64,000 nucleotides of DNA from ZC4RG29 sp964521255 (GCA_964521255.1 CAZFRM010000007.1:62001-126000); one strand, 5' to 3'. Positions 17,057 to 25,432 are shown, counted from the stretch's first letter. Notes: generated by a model from the letters alone, not told the origin. A program made the numbers and translations.

Positions 17057-18193
17057 ATGAAGTTTATCCTCTCCCTGATATTTTTAGGGACTCATTCGTT
17101 TTTCCTTTTGGCTCAGCAGCCCCTTGCTGATACATTAAAGCCGGCCACAGATTCAATTGAAGTCACGCCAACAATCATTGAGCAACAGGATACAATCCCT
17201 TCAATCATTGAACAAGATACCATCAGTGTGATTGGTGTGGGCGATATTATGATGGGAACAAACTTTCCTGATGACTCAAGGCTTCCTCCCGGTAATGGAT
17301 CTTTTTTAATGCAGGCAGTCGACTCGATTCTAAGCAATGCTGATCTTACCTTCGGCAACCTTGAAGGTGTGCTGATCAATTCAGGGGGAACACCTAAGAC
17401 GTGCAAAGATCCTAAAGTATGTTACAATTTCAGAAGTCCTGTTGCCTATGTTAACAACTTATTGAAGGCGGGATTTGATGTTATGAGTCTTGCCAATAAT
17501 CATGCAGGAGATTTCGGCGATGCGGGACGAAAAAGCAGCATGAGAACGTTGGATTCAGTCGGTATTTATCATGCCGGACAAATTGCACAACCCTATGTAA
17601 CCTTTACGAAAGACAGCGTCCGCTATGGACTTACAGCATTAGCTCCGAACAGCGGCTGTGTACAACTTAACGATTTAGAAAACGCAAAAAAGATTGTTCA
17701 GCATCTCGACTCAATAAGCGATATTGTTATTGTATCTTTTCATGGCGGAGCAGAGGGCGCTCAATATCAAAACGTACCCAGAACGACAGAAGTCTTTCAC
17801 GGAGAAAATCGTGGCGATGTTTATAAATTGAGCAGGGAACTTATTGATGCAGGGGCTGATATTATATTTGGACATGGCCCTCATGTAACGCGCGCTATTG
17901 ACGTTTATAAAAATAGATTTATTGCTTACAGTATGGGTAACTTTTGCACCTACCGGGGTATTAGTGTTAGCGGTCCTAATGGACTTGCACCAATCATTAA
18001 ACTCTATGTAAGCAAGCAAGGGGAGTTTTATCATGGTGAGATTATTCCCACATACCAAACCTATGCTACCGGAGTTCAGGTAGACCCTGAAAAAAGAGTG
18101 ATTTCCGTGATTCGTGAGCTCACAAAAAAAGATTTTCCTGAATCAGAGATTCAGATTGATGATAATGGTTTAATTAATTATCTTTCACGTTAA
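17057..18193 (+). CDS. CapA-family (PGA_cap) metallophosphatase-like protein, secreted
   Basis: The 378-residue protein has a signal peptide (MKFILSLIFLGTHSFFLLAQ) and the CapA fold: 'ISVIGVGDIMMGTNFPDD' at the first metal-binding loop, 'LTFGNLEGVLINSGG', 'VMSLANNHAGDFGDAG', 'VSFHGGAEG', and 'GHGPHVTRAI' for further metal ligands. CapA proteins take part in poly-gamma-glutamate capsule synthesis or anchoring in Bacillus, but most family members have unknown substrates. No capsule genes are nearby. The MerR gene begins one base after the stop, so the two may share a transcript. Confidence 0.85.
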   Translation: MKFILSLIFLGTHSFFLLAQQPLADTLKPATDSIEVTPTIIEQQDTIPSIIEQDTISVIGVGDIMMGTNFPDDSRLPPGNGSFLMQAVDSILSNADLTFGNLEGVLINSGGTPKTCKDPKVCYNFRSPVAYVNNLLKAGFDVMSLANNHAGDFGDAGRKSSMRTLDSVGIYHAGQIAQPYVTFTKDSVRYGLTALAPNSGCVQLNDLENAKKIVQHLDSISDIVIVSFHGGAEGAQYQNVPRTTEVFHGENRGDVYKLSRELIDAGADIIFGHGPHVTRAIDVYKNRFIAYSMGNFCTYRGISVSGPNGLAPIIKLYVSKQGEFYHGEIIPTYQTYATGVQVDPEKRVISVIRELTKKDFPESEIQIDDNGLINYLSR

Positions 18194-18194
18194 C

Positions 18195-18533
18195 ATGGCG
18201 TACAAAGAAAAAGAAATCGAAAAACTTTACTACTCCATTGGAGAAGTCGCAGACATTTTTAATGTGGCACCATCCCTCATTCGCTTCTGGGAATCGGAGT
18301 TTGAACTCATCAAACCCAAGAAGAACCGGAAAGGAAATCGCCAGTTTACAAGGGAGGACATTGATAATGTACGCACCATTTATCACCTGGTAAAAGAAAA
18401 AGGATTCACCCTGCAGGGCGCTAAAGAAATGCTGAAGAACGATAGCCAGTCCGTTCGTGATAAAATGGAATTAATCGAATCCCTCAAACACATCCGCAAG
18501 TTCTTTGTGGAACTTCGCGATAAACTTCATTGA
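18195..18533 (+). CDS. MerR-family transcriptional regulator
   Basis: This is a short 112-residue MerR protein. The winged helix (about 12-80) reads 'YYSIGEVADIFNVAPSLIRFWESEFELIKPKKNRKGNRQFTREDI', followed by the dimerisation helix. No effector domain with cysteines is present, so it is unlikely to sense metals. Its start follows the CapA-like stop by one base. A long inverted-repeat element lies directly downstream. Confidence 0.85.
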   Translation: MAYKEKEIEKLYYSIGEVADIFNVAPSLIRFWESEFELIKPKKNRKGNRQFTREDIDNVRTIYHLVKEKGFTLQGAKEMLKNDSQSVRDKMELIESLKHIRKFFVELRDKLH

Positions 18534-18550
18534 TTTTTCAGTTATCAGTG

Positions 18551-18682
18551 AATGCACATTCAATGTCGTCGAATTTAGCTTCTTTTTATTTGGGCCCTGT
18601 CTGCCGACAAAGGCAGGCTCACCCAGCCTCTCCGAGGGAGAGGAGACTATGGAGCTAAATTCAACAACATTGAATGTGCATT
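18551..18682. mobile_element. Composite palindromic element with 30-bp inverted arms (MITE-like)
   Basis: The arms at 18551-18580 and 18653-18682 are complementary over 30 bases except for two positions that become G-U pairs in a minus-strand RNA. The 72-base interior holds two more palindromes: CTGCC-GACAAA-GGCAG (18601-18616) and CCTCTCC-GAG-GGAGAGG (18627-18643). It has no coding capacity and sits between the MerR gene and dprA. No clear target-site duplication was found. Confidence 0.7.
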
Positions 18683-18741
18683 ATTTATTAAAGTATCCCT
18701 GAACTATTTAACTGATCACCGATAACCATTAACTTCCCCCC

Positions 18742-19854
18742 ATGGATCAAACAAGGCTCTCTCTCCTTGCACTTCATTTTATTTCAGGTTTAGGCGATTA
18801 TCTTATTCGTCAGCTTGTCAGTTATTGTGGCTCTGCTGATAAAGTTTTTCACACTCCAAAAGGAAAACTTTTAAAAATCCCAGGCATTGGTGACGTTACC
18901 GCAGAAGCAATCACAAAAGGAAAACCTTTTGCCAGAGCAGAGAAGGAAATGAGAAAAGCTGAACAGGAAAATGCTCAGTTGATTTTCTACATAGATAAAA
19001 ACTACCCTGCGAGGTTAAAGGCCATTGATGATTCTCCTACCCTGCTTTACACAAAAGGCAATACAAACTTTGAAAATCCAAAATCAGTTGGCATTGTGGG
19101 TACAAGAAGATCAACTGATTATGGCAAGCAATGTATTGAAGAATTAATGAAGGGACTTGCTCCTCATGGCGCTTTAATTGTTAGCGGACTTGCGTATGGT
19201 GTAGATATTCAGGCACACAAACAAGCGCTTCATCATAACCTGCCTACTGTTGGCGTTCTCGGCAGTGGCCTGGATGTCATCTATCCCGCTGCTCATTATG
19301 AGGTGGCGCGAAAAATGCAAAGTAATGGAGGCATCTTATCCGAACATCCCTTTGGCACAAAACCCGATGCGCATAACTTCCCACAACGAAACAGGATCAT
19401 CGCTGCGTTAGTTGATGCACTTGTAGTAATTGAAGCTGGCGAAACGGGCGGCGCGTTGATCACTGCAAATATTGGTGATAGCTACCATAAAGATATATTT
19501 GCTTTCCCAGGTAATATTGGCCAGAGTTATTCTCAAGGTTGCAATAACCTTATCAAGTCCAACAAAGCCAATCTCATAACATCTGTTAAAGATTTAGAAT
19601 ACATGATGAACTGGGATTTGGATACAAAACCATCAGTACAAAAAACACATTTCAACATCGATGAATACGCCGATCCTGAAAAATCCGTACTCACAACGTT
19701 GCTTCAACATGGAGGAATGTTACTCATTGATGAACTAAGTTGGAAAACCAATCTTTCCGTTAGTGAATTAGCATCCATTCTTCTTAACCTGGAGTTTCGC
19801 GGAGCAGTTCAGTCTTTGCCGGGGAAGAAGTATAAAGTTTCGAAGGTTGGGTAG
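18742..19854 (+). CDS. dprA: DNA-processing protein DprA
   Basis: The 370-residue protein has the three parts of DprA: an N-terminal helix-hairpin-helix-like region (LLKIPGIGDVTAEAI), the Rossmann-fold DNA-processing domain with 'VGIVGTRRSTDYGKQ', 'IVSGLAYGVDIQAHK' and 'GSGLDVIYP', and a C-terminal winged helix (DELSWKTNLSVSELASILLNLEF). DprA binds single-stranded DNA and loads RecA during natural transformation. A near-identical copy of its last 30 bases lies 1.6 kb downstream, past a Bro-N gene, so its 3' end looks like an integration point. Confidence 0.95.
   Translation: MDQTRLSLLALHFISGLGDYLIRQLVSYCGSADKVFHTPKGKLLKIPGIGDVTAEAITKGKPFARAEKEMRKAEQENAQLIFYIDKNYPARLKAIDDSPTLLYTKGNTNFENPKSVGIVGTRRSTDYGKQCIEELMKGLAPHGALIVSGLAYGVDIQAHKQALHHNLPTVGVLGSGLDVIYPAAHYEVARKMQSNGGILSEHPFGTKPDAHNFPQRNRIIAALVDALVVIEAGETGGALITANIGDSYHKDIFAFPGNIGQSYSQGCNNLIKSNKANLITSVKDLEYMMNWDLDTKPSVQKTHFNIDEYADPEKSVLTTLLQHGGMLLIDELSWKTNLSVSELASILLNLEFRGAVQSLPGKKYKVSKVG
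19825..19854. repeat. Direct repeat, left copy (att-like), at dprA 3' end
   Basis: The last 30 bases of dprA including its stop codon. The first 20 (AAGAAGTATAAAGTTTCGAA) are identical to 21443-21462 and the whole 30 match at 28 positions. The copies bound 1588 bases of accessory DNA. Confidence 0.75.
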
Positions 19855-19958
19855 TTGGGTGGGAGTTATCAGTTAAATGTTATCTGTTATCAGGGAATGC
19901 CAGTATGGTAATTCTTTCATACAGCATAATCAAGAAATCATTAAAATCCTGATTCAGA

Positions 19959-20822
19959 CTATTTTTTCTTCTTTTTGGTTTTCTTGTCGCCTTCTTTCAA
20001 CTGCAAAGCGGTTTTGGCGTTCAGCGAGGTCACTACTTTCTTTCCTGTTTTTGCTTCTAATTCCTTTCTCGCATTTCGGGCAATGGTACCTCCCTGCTTT
20101 GCTACTTTTTTACTTTCATCAAATGTCTTAGGTTCTACAGCTTCTGAAATATCTTTTGCAGATGCTTCTGCCAGCATATTCAAAATCAGTTCGGTATTAG
20201 TCATGTTGTCCCGCAGGTTTTCTTTTTTCAAGCCTTTCAGGATTTTATATTCCTTGGTAGTTTTATCAGACCATGCCTTTGTGATGATATCCGTCAGCGT
20301 TGCAAACTGAACTCCCTCTTTCAGCCCTCGTTTTTTCCATTCGTTGGTAAGCTCTTTTCGTATCTCAATACTTTTCAGGCGTTGGTTAATCCAGTTTTCA
20401 GAATAGCCTAAGTTTAAATATTGCTGTAACGCTCTATCAATAGACAATTCAGGGTCTTGCATTTCGTCCAATCTTTCAGAAGCCACTTGTGCTAACCAAA
20501 GCTTAAAGGGTTCTGCTTTTGGTGAGGGGATGGACTGGACGAGGCGGAAGAGTTGTTCGGTGTCGGCAACATCGGTCAGATAGTATTTTCCATCTGCCGA
20601 AGGCATTTTCAGTTGGTTACAATTTGTAACCGACTCATTTCCTTCCTTTAAAAGTCTATGTTTCAATACTTTCCAGTAGTTTCTTGCGCCTTGATAAGTG
20701 CTTTGGTCTGTAAGCACAGCAATAACATCAATAATGGATATATACCATTTCTCCTGTTCAGCATCCCAAACAGACCTTACCTGCTTATCTTCAAAGACTT
20801 TAATTTCATTCTGTTTTTCCAT
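19959..20822 (-). CDS. Bro-N domain protein (phage antirepressor-like)
   Basis: The 287-residue protein begins with a Bro-N domain: 'FEDKQVRSVWDAEQEKWYISIIDVIAVLTDQSTYQGARNYW', then 'ADGKYYLTDVADTEQLFRLVQSIPSPKAEPFKLWLA'. The middle is helical, and the tail is a lysine-rich stretch ending in KKTKKKKK. The domain occurs in phage antirepressors and many solitary bacterial genes and is thought to bind DNA. It lies between the two copies of the dprA 3'-end repeat and reads against dprA. No integrase is beside it. Confidence 0.85.
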   Translation of the reverse strand: MEKQNEIKVFEDKQVRSVWDAEQEKWYISIIDVIAVLTDQSTYQGARNYWKVLKHRLLKEGNESVTNCNQLKMPSADGKYYLTDVADTEQLFRLVQSIPSPKAEPFKLWLAQVASERLDEMQDPELSIDRALQQYLNLGYSENWINQRLKSIEIRKELTNEWKKRGLKEGVQFATLTDIITKAWSDKTTKEYKILKGLKKENLRDNMTNTELILNMLAEASAKDISEAVEPKTFDESKKVAKQGGTIARNARKELEAKTGKKVVTSLNAKTALQLKEGDKKTKKKKK

Positions 20823-20890
20823 GTAGTTTGCTGGTTATTCAATTCTTTTGAAACCGTGACAATTTGTAATGGTTTCCATTTATTAAAATC

Positions 20891-20915
20891 AGTTGTCCTC
20901 TTTTTTGGGACAACT
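20891..20915. repeat. Hairpin between accessory genes
   Basis: AGTTGTCC (20891-20898) pairs with GGACAACT (20908-20915) around a T-rich loop. It lies 3' of the small membrane-protein gene and 5' of the Bro-N gene, both on the minus strand. It may slow or stop transcription, but no T tract follows. Confidence 0.4.
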
Positions 20916-20927
20916 CAAGACACTCAC

Positions 20928-21344
20928 TCAATCCTCATCTTTTTCCTGTGCACGAGGATAATACTTTACAATCGGAACACTACATAAAGCAAGAATTAAG
21001 CTTACTGAAAAAAATAGTAAGTAAGTTTCAATTTCTGTTATGTAAGACTCATTGAGAGAGAATAGTATGAAAATCGTACTAAAAAAAATAAAAGGAACGA
21101 TAAACAATGGGATTTTTGATTTAGAGTCAGCTCTTCTAACTAACTCAAGGATTAAGCTCAAAATGTAAAATAATATGAATAAAAACGGCAGAAAAAATAC
21201 GTATAAATAAGTCACATACATCAAGCCTCCATCTTCCAACCGTTGATAGAACTCTATACTGAAGGCGCTTGCAAATAAAGAAATCAAAACAACCATTGAT
21301 CCTCCAAGCAAGGTTGAATAGAATATTCTTATGAACTTTTTCAT
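20928..21344 (-). CDS. Small multi-pass membrane protein, orphan
   Basis: From the ATG at 21344 this is a 138-residue protein starting MKKFIRIFYSTLLGG, with four hydrophobic helices separated by short charged loops and a polar C-terminus (YYPRAQEKDED). A longer frame exists upstream to 21443, but its extra residues are not membrane-like and run into the repeat copy of the dprA end. No family was recognised. It is AT-rich compared with the housekeeping genes nearby and lies inside the segment bounded by the direct repeats. Confidence 0.6.
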   Translation of the reverse strand: MKKFIRIFYSTLLGGSMVVLISLFASAFSIEFYQRLEDGGLMYVTYLYVFFLPFLFILFYILSLILELVRRADSKSKIPLFIVPFIFFSTIFILFSLNESYITEIETYLLFFSVSLILALCSVPIVKYYPRAQEKDED

Positions 21345-21442
21345 TAAAATTGAATTAATAAGATTTTGGCAAGATTGAGAAAGACGTTTACAATTGGGCT
21401 CCCAAAAATTGAATTCCGAAATGCTATTCAATCCCATAGGCA

Positions 21443-21472
21443 AAGAAGTATAAAGTTTCGAACGTTGGCTAG
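21443..21472. repeat. Direct repeat, right copy (att-like)
   Basis: AAGAAGTATAAAGTTTCGAA followed by C-GTTGG-C-TAG. It differs from the dprA 3' end only by two G-to-C changes in 30 bases. It is not part of any gene here, which suggests that it was carried in or left behind by an insertion or gene-end replacement event. Confidence 0.75.
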
Positions 21473-21503
21473 CTTGAAGTTAAACCTATTAGTATTAATA
21501 ACT

Positions 21504-21953
21504 CTACCACTCAAACCAAACAATTAATCTTATTTGCTCGTCCTCTAATTTTCTTAGTGTCTTAAAAGTGTCTATAAGGATAAATAGGGAGCTTACACAA
21601 TCACTGTCATCGCTGACCAACTTGTCCAATGATTTTATTTCGTTGTAAAATATTGTCGAAAAGCCAAATATTTCTCCCTTTCCAAATTTCTTCTCAAAGG
21701 CCTTAATTTTATCGATTTCACCTTTTACAATTTCCGATGCGTTTTCTGGAATACTCCTATCTTTTGCTATAGCGTTTATCTTAAACTCGTTTCTTACTAT
21801 TCGTTTAGAATATCCAAATAGCAATTCTGTTGTTTCGTCAGCAAGGTCTATGATAGAACTGATATCCATCCATGCTATCCATGAATGCTCATTCTGTCTT
21901 TCCTCACCCAAATAAGGACAATACTCTACCCAACCTTTGGTTTCTAACGGCAT
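21504..21953 (-). CDS. Hypothetical cytosolic protein, orphan
   Basis: This 149-residue protein has no signal peptide or membrane helix. It is rich in Asp, Glu, Ile and Trp (HSWIAWMDISSIIDLADETTELL near the start and EQIRLIVWFEW at the end). The compact acidic composition resembles small immunity-type or stress proteins, but no family was recognised. It belongs to a run of unrelated small genes on the minus strand that starts after dprA. A 6-bp hairpin (CATAAC / GTTATG, 21989-22003) lies upstream of it. Confidence 0.5.
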   Translation of the reverse strand: MPLETKGWVEYCPYLGEERQNEHSWIAWMDISSIIDLADETTELLFGYSKRIVRNEFKINAIAKDRSIPENASEIVKGEIDKIKAFEKKFGKGEIFGFSTIFYNEIKSLDKLVSDDSDCVSSLFILIDTFKTLRKLEDEQIRLIVWFEW

Positions 21954-22019
21954 ATCTATTTTCCGATCAAGTTCTACTAAGAATTGCTCATAACAGAGTT
22001 ATGCATCTACGACCTCTAA

Positions 22020-22490
22020 TCATGAAGTCGCCCAGTGTTCAACTTTAAAGTTTCCGTTAATTTGCTTTACCTTTTCTCCGAATTCATCTATTTCTTTACT
22101 AATTATAGATGTCCAAAATTGAATTTCACGTAACCTGTCTGTCGTGTCGAAATACTCGATTTTATATTGGTAAAATTTCAGTCCCATGATTGTTACCTTG
22201 GCTAAAGTCATCTTTACTTTTTTTACTTTCGAAAAGGGGACTGTCAACACACCTTTGCTACCCTTTAGATACATATTATTGTCATCATAATAAATGTCAT
22301 GACTTTTGTAACCTTTCACTATAAGTGCAATAAGAATCAGATACAAGACCGAGAGTATTATGAGAATCGTCTCTGAAGTAGTTATGTTAACAAATTGAAA
22401 TACAAGAAATGTCAAAATCAAAAGTAATAGCCCATTGCATATTATTTTGCCAAGTCTATTGTACGGAGCAAGGCTTTTTTCAAACATCAT
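22020..22490 (-). CDS. Membrane protein with PH-like C-terminus, orphan
   Basis: The 156-residue product has two hydrophobic helices (about 14-33 and 41-60) followed by a strand-rich part: 'DIYYDDNNMYLKGSKGVLTVPFSKVKKVKM' then 'YQYKIEYFD'. This pattern is like the small bacterial PH-type membrane proteins. No close family was recognised. It starts with two consecutive ATG codons. Same strand as its neighbours but separated by 66 and 96 bases. Confidence 0.5.
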   Translation of the reverse strand: MMFEKSLAPYNRLGKIICNGLLLLILTFLVFQFVNITTSETILIILSVLYLILIALIVKGYKSHDIYYDDNNMYLKGSKGVLTVPFSKVKKVKMTLAKVTIMGLKFYQYKIEYFDTTDRLREIQFWTSIISKEIDEFGEKVKQINGNFKVEHWATS

Positions 22491-22586
22491 TCTAATAAAT
22501 TTTGGAATCTCTTATTCAAGCAATGAGACTCTGTAAGCTCCCCTTAAAACCCACGTCATTATCAACAGTTGCTGAATAAATTTATT

Positions 22587-22970
22587 TTAATTGTCCTTTG
22601 AGGTTACTAAAGTGAATTTCAAAGTCTCTTCTTTAAGAGACGTACAAATAAAATCCTTGTTCGTTAGTTTATCGATTCTAAGGAGAGTCGTGTCGCCCTT
22701 TTCAATAAGCGTTAAATTGTCATCTGATAAAGTCCAGGTACCAGTATTCTTTTTATCCCAAAATTCATTTTTCATTTCAAAAGAAAATGAATTGTCTTTA
22801 TCAAAAACCCAAAGTGTCCCTTTGTTTAATTCTTCAGGGCCAACTTCTCCAAGTTTAATATTCTCTACTTTTTCAATAGTCCATTTATTATTGGTTAATA
22901 GTTCTTCTTTAGTCTTTGCCTGACCACAAGAAATGAATATTGTTATGAAAAGTATTAGCAGTTGTCTCAT
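22587..22970 (-). CDS. Lipocalin-like lipoprotein, orphan
   Basis: From the ATG at 22970 this is a 127-residue lipoprotein: MRQLLILFITIFISC-GQ is a good lipobox. The mature part, 'LLTNNKWTIEKVE', 'LWVFDKDNSFSF', 'GTWTLSDDNLTLIEKG' follows the strand pattern of the lipocalin-like proteins of Bacteroidota. The frame runs further upstream to 23072, but those residues would come before the signal peptide and include an imperfect dyad. A surface or periplasmic location is likely; the ligand is unknown. Confidence 0.65.
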   Translation of the reverse strand: MRQLLILFITIFISCGQAKTKEELLTNNKWTIEKVENIKLGEVGPEELNKGTLWVFDKDNSFSFEMKNEFWDKKNTGTWTLSDDNLTLIEKGDTTLLRIDKLTNKDFICTSLKEETLKFTLVTSKDN

Positions 22971-22986
22971 CGTCCTTGTGCTTGCC

Positions 22987-23042
22987 CAACGTTTATGTTT
23001 ATGACGGCTTGGGTTTTCGAAGCGTGCCTCTGTCCCACGTTG
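22987..23042. repeat. Imperfect dyad with CAACGT / ACGTTG ends
   Basis: The ends CAACGT (22987-22992) and ACGTTG (23037-23042) are inverted, and the interior has CGGCTT / AAGCGTGCC pairing. The layout of short inverted ends around a bulged hairpin between unrelated small genes recalls cassette recombination sites, but it lacks the standard attC core bases. This is recorded as a structure, not as a proven site. Confidence 0.3.
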
Positions 23043-23109
23043 CTGAACGAAATTAAGAAAACAAAACTGCAAATTTACACTTCACCCCAAACTGGCATAA
23101 ACACCAGTA

Positions 23110-23715
23110 CTACTTACTCTCACACGTCTTTAGATGTCTAGTGTATTCATCAATAAATCTGTCACGTTGGTTTTTATAATCATCCAAACTGTCAAAATTT
23201 CTAAATTCTGGTTTGAGGTTATTGAAATAGAAATAGACAGTTACGCCATTTCCTGGAAACATGACAAATGTTCCTAGCGTACTACCTGTCTCAATTGTCC
23301 CGCGACTTAGACCGTAAATCTTGAAACCATTAAATTCAAGTTCGATAAGGTCCTTTGTCTCCATGCTTGTTGAATGTGAGTTTAAATATTTCAGATTGTC
23401 AATCAGGTTTTTCCTATCCTTGTCGTAAGCCTTTTTCTCTGATAGTTCAACTTTTAGATTCACAAATGGAACGTTTTTGTCATTGTTGTACAAGACCCTA
23501 TAACCGTCAGTACAGGTTACTTCAACTTCTCCGTTGTCTGTTTTTACAATTCTGCTTTTTCTCGATGGCTCAGGAAGTCTGTCAGGATCTGCTGGTGTTA
23601 AGTTGGTAGCCAATTTAAATGAAAAATAACATTCTTCGATTTCATTCTTAATAGTAAAACTCAAAAACAAAGTTGCCAATAAAAGTGTCGAAAAAACTAC
23701 AAGTCTTGATTTCAT
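23110..23715 (-). CDS. Hypothetical secreted protein, orphan
   Basis: The 201-residue product has a signal peptide-like start (MKSRLVVFSTLLLATLFLSFT). The mature part contains 'NGEVEVTCTDGYRVLYNN', a charged helix rich in Lys and Asp, and ends 'DEYTRHLKTCESK', with only three cysteines besides the signal region. No family was recognised. It is the last of the minus-strand small genes in the accessory stretch, and is separated by about 150 bases from the TPR gene that resumes the conserved backbone. Confidence 0.5.
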   Translation of the reverse strand: MKSRLVVFSTLLLATLFLSFTIKNEIEECYFSFKLATNLTPADPDRLPEPSRKSRIVKTDNGEVEVTCTDGYRVLYNNDKNVPFVNLKVELSEKKAYDKDRKNLIDNLKYLNSHSTSMETKDLIELEFNGFKIYGLSRGTIETGSTLGTFVMFPGNGVTVYFYFNNLKPEFRNFDSLDDYKNQRDRFIDEYTRHLKTCESK

Positions 23716-23864
23716 GTTGTCGGTTATCCATTGTTATTGTAAAGTCAACTGCATTGTCCAGTAGTATTGCCCTAACACTTCAATATCAAGCACCTCTTTG
23801 TTGCCTATATTTCTTCATTAGCCTTATGCGGAAAAGTAACGGAAGCGAGAACAGCTCTCAATCA

Positions 23865-24500
23865 TTACTCACCGCTATCTTCTGTGTTTTTCTGATTACA
23901 CTTTTCCTTGATCGTCTCGTATGCTTTGAGGTCACCAAGTTCGCCGGCTTTGCTCAGGTCGAGGCAACCTTCTTTTAATTTGCCGTAACTGATGTTGAGA
24001 ATTCCACGCATGTAGTAGGCGTCAAAATTTTTGGGATTGATTTGAATTATTTTTGAACAGTCGGCGATAGCGTCTTCATACGTATTCAAAAACTGGCGCG
24101 CCCTTCCGCGATTGAAGTAGGCTTCAATATAATTTTCGTTGATGGTAATAGCGGATGAAAAATCGGCGATAGCTCCGTAGTAATCCATCAATTTCATTTT
24201 CACATTTCCGCGGGCAAAAAAGGCTTCAGCAAATTTTGGATTTTTTTCAACAGCAGCATTGTAATCTTTCATAGCGCCATGCCGGTCATCAAACGCATCC
24301 TTAATATTTCCGCGCACATAATACGCCTGTGAATAATTAGGATCGGTCTCAATGGCTTTATTCAGATTGAGCAACGCCTCCATGAATTCTCTTTTCTCAT
24401 ACAACTCACGTCCCTTTTGCGTGTAGTCTTTTGCAGTTTGCGCTACCGTTAAGAGCGGTAAAAGTACTGCGACCATAAGGGGAATAAAAAATTTGGCCAT
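23865..24500 (-). CDS. Secreted tetratricopeptide-repeat protein
   Basis: Starting from the ATG at 24500, the 211-residue protein has a signal peptide (MAKFFIPLMVAVLLPLLTVAQ) and about five TPR units, for example 'ALLNLNKAIETDPNYSQAYYVRGNI', 'AMKDYNAAVEKNPKFAEAFFARGNV' and 'AIADCSKIIQINPKNFDAYYMRGI'. It probably acts as a periplasmic protein-binding scaffold. A TTG at 24584 would overlap the lyase gene, but the extra 28 residues would put the signal peptide inside the protein. It follows the lyase gene with an 80-base gap. Confidence 0.85.
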   Translation of the reverse strand: MAKFFIPLMVAVLLPLLTVAQTAKDYTQKGRELYEKREFMEALLNLNKAIETDPNYSQAYYVRGNIKDAFDDRHGAMKDYNAAVEKNPKFAEAFFARGNVKMKLMDYYGAIADFSSAITINENYIEAYFNRGRARQFLNTYEDAIADCSKIIQINPKNFDAYYMRGILNISYGKLKEGCLDLSKAGELGDLKAYETIKEKCNQKNTEDSGE

Positions 24501-24580
24501 ACCCGGTAATTGATTGGTTATAAAAAAGTTGGGTACAAAGTTAACCTTTAATGAATCGCAACGATCGCGGCGTAATATTT

Positions 24581-25432
24581 TCAATGGTTTGGAAATATTT
24601 CTGCCGCTAGATGCAATGCTTTGTTCAATTCTGCTTTATCAATCCCCGTTTGGATACCCGTTTCGTCAAGAAATGAAAGTATTTCCTCCGTGGCTACATT
24701 ACCAACCAATTCATCATTGGCCATGGGGCATCCGCCATATCCTTTTAAAGCGCCGTCCATTCGCCTGCAGCCGGCGTTGAAAGCTGCCCTTACTTTTTTT
24801 TGTGCAGTGATTGCAGTCGCATGGAGGTGTGCACCAATTTCTTTATCCGGCAACTGTTTTGATACTGCCGTAAACAGAGAAGTGATCTGCTCTTCTGTCG
24901 AAACACCAATGGTATCTGCTAATGAAATCACATCTGATCCGATAGAAACTAACAGATCGGCAAACCCAACTACAATTTGCTTATCATAAGGATCACCATA
25001 CGGATTACCGAAGCCCATGCTTATGTAGGTGACTATTTTTTTATTTGATGAATGCGCCAGTTCAATAATTTGTTCAAGCTCATTCAATGCATCGGTAATT
25101 GATTTGTTCGTATTTCTTTTTTGAAACGTTTCTGAAATAGACATTGGAAAACCAAGGTAACTCACAGCATCAAGCATGCATGCTTCTTCTGCTCCTCGTT
25201 TATTAGCAACGATGACCAGTAATTTTGATTTGCTGTCTTTCCATTCAAGGTGATTGATTACTTCAAGGGTATCGCGCATCTGCGGAATTGCTTTGGAAGA
25301 AACAAAACTTCCACAGTCTATCGTGTCAAAACCGACCTTTAATAGTTGATTGATATATTCAATCTTTTTAACGGTGGGTATAAACTCTACCAAACCTTGC
25401 ATAGCATCACGTGGACATTCAATTACTTTCAT
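24581..25432 (-). CDS. Hydroxymethylglutaryl-CoA lyase
   Basis: The 283-residue enzyme is a full-length DRE-TIM metallolyase. Visible are 'IECPRDAMQGLVEFIPT', 'DCGSFVSSKAIPQM', the metal-binding HLHAT, and the G-loop 'GCRRMDGALKGYGGCPMA' with the catalytic Cys. It cleaves HMG-CoA to acetoacetate and acetyl-CoA, the last step of leucine breakdown. The first motif reads CPRDAMQG where related enzymes have (S/G)PRDGLQ, a small departure. No other leucine-degradation genes are in the window. Confidence 0.92.
   Translation of the reverse strand: MKVIECPRDAMQGLVEFIPTVKKIEYINQLLKVGFDTIDCGSFVSSKAIPQMRDTLEVINHLEWKDSKSKLLVIVANKRGAEEACMLDAVSYLGFPMSISETFQKRNTNKSITDALNELEQIIELAHSSNKKIVTYISMGFGNPYGDPYDKQIVVGFADLLVSIGSDVISLADTIGVSTEEQITSLFTAVSKQLPDKEIGAHLHATAITAQKKVRAAFNAGCRRMDGALKGYGGCPMANDELVGNVATEEILSFLDETGIQTGIDKAELNKALHLAAEIFPNH

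Noticed and set aside
20928..21443. A longer start for the small membrane protein at 21443
   Set aside because: The extra 33 residues are not membrane-like and begin at the edge of the dprA-end repeat; the ATG at 21344 gives a normal start.
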